A DNA stretch of 10,795 nt from Bacteroidota bacterium (GTDB lineage: Bacteria; Bacteroidota; Rhodothermia; Balneolales; HLUCCA01): assembly GCA_003448835.1 (NCBI GenBank), contig DLXM01000175.1, positions 1 through 10,795 of the forward strand, in the 5' to 3' direction. Made by a program: the position numbers and the translations under genes. The notes beneath the pieces were generated by a model that saw only the letters and a program-made list of their open reading frames with translations, made no database searches and was not told the DNA's origin. Below are positions 6,834 through 10,795 of this stretch, piece by piece (position 1 is the first letter of the stretch; each line of letters opens with the position of its first letter).

Positions 6834-7988
6834 ATGGACAGTCATCAACCCCTTACCAGTAATCGTCTTGTGTCGTTGGATGCCTTCAGAGGTATAACAA
6901 TTCTGGGCATGATCATGGTTAACAATCCGGGAACCTGGTCGGAAATGTATGGACCATTGCGCCATGCAGAATGGCATGGATGGACTCCAACCGACCTGAT
7001 ATTTCCTTTTTTTCTATTTATTGTTGGTGTTGCGATAGTTTATGCCAATGCGGGTAAGCTATTAAAAGGTATATCAAAATCTGAGTTGATAAAGTCAGCC
7101 GGGAAACGGTCTTTGATTTTGTTTGGACTTGGTCTCTTTATGGCTGCTTATCCGATTTTTACTTTTGATCCGGAATTTGGATTTCGAGCTGGGTTGGATA
7201 AACTAAGAATTATGGGTGTATTGCAACGTATTGCAGTTTGCTACTTTGCAGCTACGGTGATATTTCTATACTTCAAACCTAAAGCGATATATTTATGGCT
7301 ATTTAGCTTGGTAGTAGTTTACTGGTTGGCTATGACTTTTATACCGGTTCCAGGTCATGGGGCAGGTCTTTTCGACGATAAAATTAACAATCTAGCAGCT
7401 TTCATCGACAGAGTGGTACTTGGAGAACACATGTGGGTGGGTACAGGCCGTCAATGGGATCCTGAAGGCTTTCTGAGTACATTTCCTGCTATTTCAACTA
7501 CATTAATTGGTGTGTGGGCCGGGCTTATCCTCAGAAACAAAGAATATGATCAGACCAGAAAGGTTGCCGAATTGATGGTATTTGGCTCGTTACTAATTAT
7601 TCTTGGGTATGTTTGGGACTGGCATTTTCCGATTAACAAAGGGATTTGGTCCAGTTCATATGCAGTTTTCACCGGTGGACAGGGAATGGTAGGACTCGCA
7701 CTTTGTTATTGGTTTGTTGATGTTAAGGGATACAAATCTTGGACGCAGCCATTTGTCGTTTACGGCGTGAATGCCATTACCGTATTTGTAATGAGCGGAC
7801 TTATAGCCCGTACATTAGGTATTTTTCAAGTTGGGGATGTTAGTGTACAGCGCTGGATATTTTTGACATTTTTTGATAGTTGGTTATCTACCATAAATGC
7901 TTCATTTGCCTACAGTTTGGTGTGGGTATTTGCCTGGTACCTGATCTTACTCGTGATGTATCGCAAAAACATAATACTAAAGGTATAA
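6834..7988 (+). CDS. nagX: NagX/HGSNAT-like membrane N-acetyltransferase (COG4299, DUF5009)
   Basis: The 384-residue polytopic membrane protein has about ten hydrophobic segments. It is related to human lysosomal heparan-alpha-glucosaminide N-acetyltransferase, which moves acetyl groups from cytosolic acetyl-CoA across the membrane onto glucosamine. The N-terminal signature RLVSLDAFRGITILGM is followed by RHAEWHGWTPTDLIFPFF. H44 there aligns by eye with the human active-site histidine (KHASWNG). DPEGFLST (209-216) is another shared motif. The ATG at 6834 is chosen because GGAG (6823-6826) sits 7 bases upstream. A longer frame back to 6804 would overlap the previous stop codon and lacks support. 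The gene follows the GH84 gene by 26 bases, so cotranscription is likely. In other bacteria nagX sits in GlcNAc or chitin utilisation loci, which fits. The acceptor sugar is not shown by sequence. Its stop codon directly abuts that of the convergent bshB1. Confidence 0.88.
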   Translation: MDSHQPLTSNRLVSLDAFRGITILGMIMVNNPGTWSEMYGPLRHAEWHGWTPTDLIFPFFLFIVGVAIVYANAGKLLKGISKSELIKSAGKRSLILFGLGLFMAAYPIFTFDPEFGFRAGLDKLRIMGVLQRIAVCYFAATVIFLYFKPKAIYLWLFSLVVVYWLAMTFIPVPGHGAGLFDDKINNLAAFIDRVVLGEHMWVGTGRQWDPEGFLSTFPAISTTLIGVWAGLILRNKEYDQTRKVAELMVFGSLLIILGYVWDWHFPINKGIWSSSYAVFTGGQGMVGLALCYWFVDVKGYKSWTQPFVVYGVNAITVFVMSGLIARTLGIFQVGDVSVQRWIFLTFFDSWLSTINASFAYSLVWVFAWYLILLVMYRKNIILKV

Positions 7989-8738
7989 TTAGCGCTTTTG
8001 CTTATGATCTAAAAATATGTCGAGTGATTTGAGTGCAATCGGTCCACCGTAGTACTTAAATCCTTCGCCATATTTTACTCCGATTTGATGTCCAAAATGA
8101 CGTGCTCTGGCTCTTAAATTTTCGAAGAAAGCTGATGAACTTATATACGTTTCCGGTTCTTCACCGGGATTCGTAATATTGAACTGAGATCCAAATGCCA
8201 GGATTGCTTTATCTTTGATGTCTATTGTATCGCTGATATCAAAAACTACATCCGGTTCAAAAGTTCTGTCCTGCATATAATGAAAAATATGATGGGGTCT
8301 CCAGGGTTCTTGCTGCTCTCCATCCGGATAAAATGTCTGAATTTTTATCAGTCCGCTATAAAAAAGAGCATCCAGACTCAGTTTTGCGGCATTCCCATGA
8401 TCCGGGTGACGATCGTCAGGTGCATTTATAAAAACTACATCCGGTCGATACATTCTAACAGCCTGAATTATGGCTTCCCGATGGCTAAGAGAATTCTCCA
8501 GATTGCAATCCGGTAATCCGAGATTATCTCTGACCGTTAATCCAATTATATCCGCCGCAGCGTTGGCTTCCATGAGTCTTAAATCCGGGGTGCCACGGGA
8601 TCCCATTTCACCTTGAGTCAGATCAACTACACCCACTTTTAGTCCCTGTTTTACCAAAGTACTGAGGGTTCCGGAACAACTAAGTTCGGTATCATCAGGG
8701 TGTGCGGCTAGTGCTAATACGTCTAATTTGATGCTCAT
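7989..8738 (-). CDS. bshB1: Bacillithiol biosynthesis deacetylase BshB1 (LmbE/PIG-L family)
   Basis: The 249-residue product belongs to the LmbE-like zinc N-deacetylases. In bacillithiol synthesis BshB1 removes the acetyl group from GlcNAc-malate to give GlcN-malate, to which BshC adds cysteine. The zinc site is visible: AHPDD with H13 and D16, with D15 as candidate base, and HPDHG with H114. The segments VVDLTQGEMGSRGT (38-51) and NLGLPDCNL (72-80) are typical of BshB1 rather than of mycothiol or GPI deacetylases. YGEGFKYYGGP near the C-terminus also fits. The ATG at 8738 gives the family N-terminus (LDVLALAAHPDD) and no strong Shine-Dalgarno is seen. It lies 93 bases after the cysteine desulfurase on the same strand with no clear terminator between, so they may share a transcript. 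bshA and bshC are not in the window. Family assignment is strong; action on GlcNAc-malate is inferred from similarity. Confidence 0.92.
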   Translation of the reverse strand: MSIKLDVLALAAHPDDTELSCSGTLSTLVKQGLKVGVVDLTQGEMGSRGTPDLRLMEANAAADIIGLTVRDNLGLPDCNLENSLSHREAIIQAVRMYRPDVVFINAPDDRHPDHGNAAKLSLDALFYSGLIKIQTFYPDGEQQEPWRPHHIFHYMQDRTFEPDVVFDISDTIDIKDKAILAFGSQFNITNPGEEPETYISSSAFFENLRARARHFGHQIGVKYGEGFKYYGGPIALKSLDIFLDHKQKR

Positions 8739-8831
8739 AGATTACAAAACGTGAGTGGCTTTATTAATTTCAAAATATAAATGGCTCAACAATCAACTCA
8801 TAATCGGATTAAAATTCAAGTTTAAAATCAG

Positions 8832-9998
8832 TTAAGCCATCGATGTATTCTTCATACGGTTGACAATAAATTCGAGTTTTTCAAGTGTATAAGCGATGTC
8901 GTCTTCCGTGTTTTGTTTACCAATGCTAAAGCGCAAGCTGGATTTCGCGGTTGGGGTAACCATTCCGAGTGCCATTAGCACATGTGAAGCTTCCACAGTA
9001 CCTGAGCTACAAGCCGACCCATTTGAGCAACAAATACCCTCAATATCAAGATTTAATAGTAGCATTTCACCATCAAGTGAGCGATCCCCATCCAACGGGA
9101 ATGAACAATTAACGATGTTATACAGTCCATTTTCAACATCGCCATTAAATGAAACGATATCAGCGAATTTTTCACGTAAACCTGATACCAGCATGGATTT
9201 CAAATTGGAAATATGCTTTTTATTCGCATCCATTTCGGTAATTGATAATTCCATTGCTTTAGCGAGTCCGATTATTCCGGGGACATTCAATGTGCCACCT
9301 CTTCGACGTCGTTCTTGTGAGCCGCCTTCCATCCATGGCGACCAAGTGGATCCATTTCGCACATAAAGTATCCCAACGCCTTTTGGTCCATAAATTTTAT
9401 GTCCACTGATGCTTAAAAAATCTACACCCAGATCATCAACATGTACCGGGATTTTTCCGGTAGTCTGAACAGTATCTGAATGAAACAAAATCCCTTTATT
9501 TCTACATACTTTTGATATTTCAGCGATAGGATTGATAGAGCTGATTTCATTGTTTCCATGCATTAAAGTAACTAATGCAGTTTCATCAGTAATCGCCAAA
9601 TCTACTTGTTGAGCAGTCACAAATCCGAGAGGTTTGACATCCAGATATGAAGCTTTAATCCCATCTTTGTAAGCATGTTGAATTGGATGCAAAACTGCAT
9701 GATGTTCAACCCGGGAAGTAATTACATGTTTTTTCCCGGTTGCTTTTAGTACACCCTTGATTGCTGCATTATTACTTTCAGTACCACCACTGGTAAAAAT
9801 AATTTCAGATGGTTGTGCTCCGATTAACTTTGCAATCATTTCCCGAGCATCTTCAACAGCAACATTCGCCCTGCGCCCCATTCCGTGTGGTGAATTTGCA
9901 TTCCCGTATACATCCGTGTAATAAGGTATCATTGCTTCAAGCACCCTTGGATCTACGGGTGTGGTTGCAGCGTTATCGAGATAAATTGATCGTGGCAT
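8832..9998 (-). CDS. iscS: Cysteine desulfurase, group I (NifS/IscS type)
   Basis: The 388-residue PLP enzyme takes sulfur from L-cysteine as an enzyme persulfide for Fe-S clusters, tRNA thiolation or other cofactors. Visible motifs are the N-terminus IYLDNAATTPVDP, SGGTESNN (70-77) at the PLP phosphate, H100 in VEHHAV, D175 and Q178 in FHSDTVQ, and the PLP lysine K201 in SGHKIYGPKG. The catalytic cysteine C330 lies in SNGSACSSG, the group I pattern on a flexible loop. It lacks the longer C-terminal tail of E. coli IscS (404 residues), so partner proteins may differ. No iscU, iscA or suf gene is adjacent. The ATG at 9998 is the natural start and is preceded by a candidate TAnnTTTG promoter. 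bshB1 follows 93 bases downstream on the same strand. The symbol is at family level; NifS would fit as well. Confidence 0.93.
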   Translation of the reverse strand: MPRSIYLDNAATTPVDPRVLEAMIPYYTDVYGNANSPHGMGRRANVAVEDAREMIAKLIGAQPSEIIFTSGGTESNNAAIKGVLKATGKKHVITSRVEHHAVLHPIQHAYKDGIKASYLDVKPLGFVTAQQVDLAITDETALVTLMHGNNEISSINPIAEISKVCRNKGILFHSDTVQTTGKIPVHVDDLGVDFLSISGHKIYGPKGVGILYVRNGSTWSPWMEGGSQERRRRGGTLNVPGIIGLAKAMELSITEMDANKKHISNLKSMLVSGLREKFADIVSFNGDVENGLYNIVNCSFPLDGDRSLDGEMLLLNLDIEGICCSNGSACSSGTVEASHVLMALGMVTPTAKSSLRFSIGKQNTEDDIAYTLEKLEFIVNRMKNTSMA

Positions 9999-10036
9999 CG
10001 TAAAGTATATTTATTGACATTCCCTAAATTATCGCA

Positions 10037-10044
10037 CAAAGATA
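10037..10044 (-). promoter_or_regulatory. Candidate -7 box (TATCTTTG) of the cysteine desulfurase gene
   Basis: On the minus strand TATCTTTG matches the Bacteroidota -7 consensus TAnnTTTG exactly. It predicts a start near 10030 and a leader of about 30 bases before the ATG at 9998. The -33 element is poor: only a TTTCG at 10063-10059 lies at a suitable distance. Confidence 0.4.
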
Positions 10045-10077
10045 AAGAATTCTGTACCCGAAATCCGCTTAAAATGG

Positions 10078-10085
10078 TATATTTA
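10078..10085 (+). promoter_or_regulatory. Weak candidate -7 box of pgk
   Basis: TATATTTA differs from TAnnTTTG at the last base. It would give a leader of about 25 bases before the pgk ATG, much like the other two candidates in this window. No convincing -33 element was found, and the site is only suggestive. Confidence 0.22.
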
Positions 10086-10119
10086 AGGACTTGTAACTAT
10101 TATATTAAATGAAATTATT

Positions 10120-10795
10120 ATGGCGAAATTAACTATACGTGATCTGGATGTAAAGGGTAAAAAAGTATTGATGAGGGTCGATTTTAACGTCCCTGTTGAA
10201 AATGGAATTATTACTGACGACAATAGAATAGTCGAAGCATTGCCAAGTATTAATTATGTTATCGAAAATGGTGGAATGGTTATTTTGATGAGTCACTTTG
10301 GTCGTCCAAAAAGCTCAGATGATAAAGAATTTAGTCTTAAAATTGTTGCTGACTACCTGGCTGGCCTTGTCAAAACGAAAGTTCATTTTGCTGAAGATTG
10401 TATTGGGGATGCTGCTACAAAAGTGATCGCAGGTGCAAAATCAGGAGAAATAGTCTTGCTTGAGAATGTCCGGTTTCACAAAGGCGAAACAAAAAATGAC
10501 CCCGAATTTTCAAAATCACTCGCTTCTTTGGGCGATGTATTTATAAATGACGCTTTCGGAAGCAGTCACAGAGCTCACAGTTCCGTTGCCGGAATAACAG
10601 ATTTTGTTCAACCAGCTGCTGCAGGATTTCTTTTGGAAAAAGAAATTCGATATCTAAGCGAGAGTGTAAATAATCCCAAACGACCATTTGTAGCTGTACT
10701 TGGTGGAGCGAAAGTTTCCGATAAAATTCCTGTTATCGAAAACTTACTCAATAAGGTGGATACAATCATCGTAGGAGGTGGGATGACTTATACCT
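10120..10795 (+). CDS. pgk: Phosphoglycerate kinase, 3' end outside the window
   Basis: An ATG at 10120 opens a frame with no stop up to the window end, giving 225 residues of an enzyme usually near 395-400. It interconverts 1,3-bisphosphoglycerate plus ADP with 3-phosphoglycerate plus ATP in glycolysis and gluconeogenesis. The N-terminal domain is recognisable by RVDFNVP (19-25), with D21 and N23 binding 3-phosphoglycerate, SHFGRP (58-63), LLENVRF (113-119) and NDAFGSSHRAHSS (143-155). The start of the nucleotide-binding domain is visible in GGAKVSDKI (195-203) and GGGMTYT (219-225). The start is fixed by the conserved beginning (MAKLTIRDLDVKGKKVLMRVD). No Shine-Dalgarno is visible; the bases before the ATG are A/T-rich, as is common in Bacteroidota. 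The gene diverges from the cysteine desulfurase across 121 bases holding candidate promoters for both. Confidence 0.97.
   Translation, partial: MAKLTIRDLDVKGKKVLMRVDFNVPVENGIITDDNRIVEALPSINYVIENGGMVILMSHFGRPKSSDDKEFSLKIVADYLAGLVKTKVHFAEDCIGDAATKVIAGAKSGEIVLLENVRFHKGETKNDPEFSKSLASLGDVFINDAFGSSHRAHSSVAGITDFVQPAAAGFLLEKEIRYLSESVNNPKRPFVAVLGGAKVSDKIPVIENLLNKVDTIIVGGGMTYT

Noticed and set aside
8739..8831. Terminator or regulatory element between the cysteine desulfurase and bshB1
   Set aside because: Only an AT-rich direct repeat (ATTTTAA twice) and an imperfect promoter-like TATATTTTG were seen; neither is strong enough to annotate.
8896..9366. 156-residue open frame on the plus strand
   Set aside because: It is fully antisense to the well-supported cysteine desulfurase and shows no recognisable family; a frame shadow.

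Overview
The window is a compact, ordinary-looking stretch of bacterial chromosome. It carries eight protein genes on both strands, and two of them are cut by the window edges. The genes and signals point to the Bacteroidota/Balneolota/Rhodothermota (FCB) group. DNA is AT-rich by eye, most starts lack a strong Shine-Dalgarno, two promoter candidates match the Bacteroidota -7 box TAnnTTTG, and there is a bshB1-type bacillithiol gene plus an unlinked sucD. This placement is an inference. I see no tRNA, rRNA, CRISPR array, insertion sequence or phage gene, and no gene-free gap longer than 300 bases.

Layout, left to right. (1) 1-591 (+): the 3' part of a DtxR/MntR-family metal-dependent repressor with a FeoA-like C-terminal domain. 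(2) A hairpin-plus-U-tract terminator at 594-626 serves the next gene. (3) sucD (1533-661, -), the succinyl-CoA synthetase alpha subunit, stands alone without sucC beside it. (4) Divergent from it, dnaG primase (1718-3874, +) with an unusually long polar linker, then an inositol-monophosphatase-family gene (3932-4741, +). (5) A likely two-gene operon (4855-7988, +): a membrane-anchored GH84 beta-N-acetylglucosaminidase with a C-terminal CBM9-like domain, then a NagX/HGSNAT-like membrane acetyltransferase. (6) Tail-to-tail with no gap, bshB1 (8738-7989, -), preceded on the same strand by a group I cysteine desulfurase (9998-8832, -). (7) Divergent from that, pgk (10120 to the window end, +), truncated by the window.

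Functional picture. sucD and pgk are central carbon metabolism, dnaG is replication, and the desulfurase supplies sulfur for Fe-S clusters or thiolated cofactors. The most distinctive part is 4855-8738, where three adjacent genes all act on N-acetylglucosamine or glucosamine chemistry: release of beta-GlcNAc outside the cytoplasm, transmembrane N-acetylation of amino sugars, and cytoplasmic N-deacetylation of GlcNAc-malate for bacillithiol. The first two plausibly form a GlcNAc-glycan processing operon. The third faces the other way and may be only a neighbour.

I found no convincing wholly new system. The best leads are the GH84-NagX pair, an inverted repeat upstream of it, and the zero-gap convergent junction.
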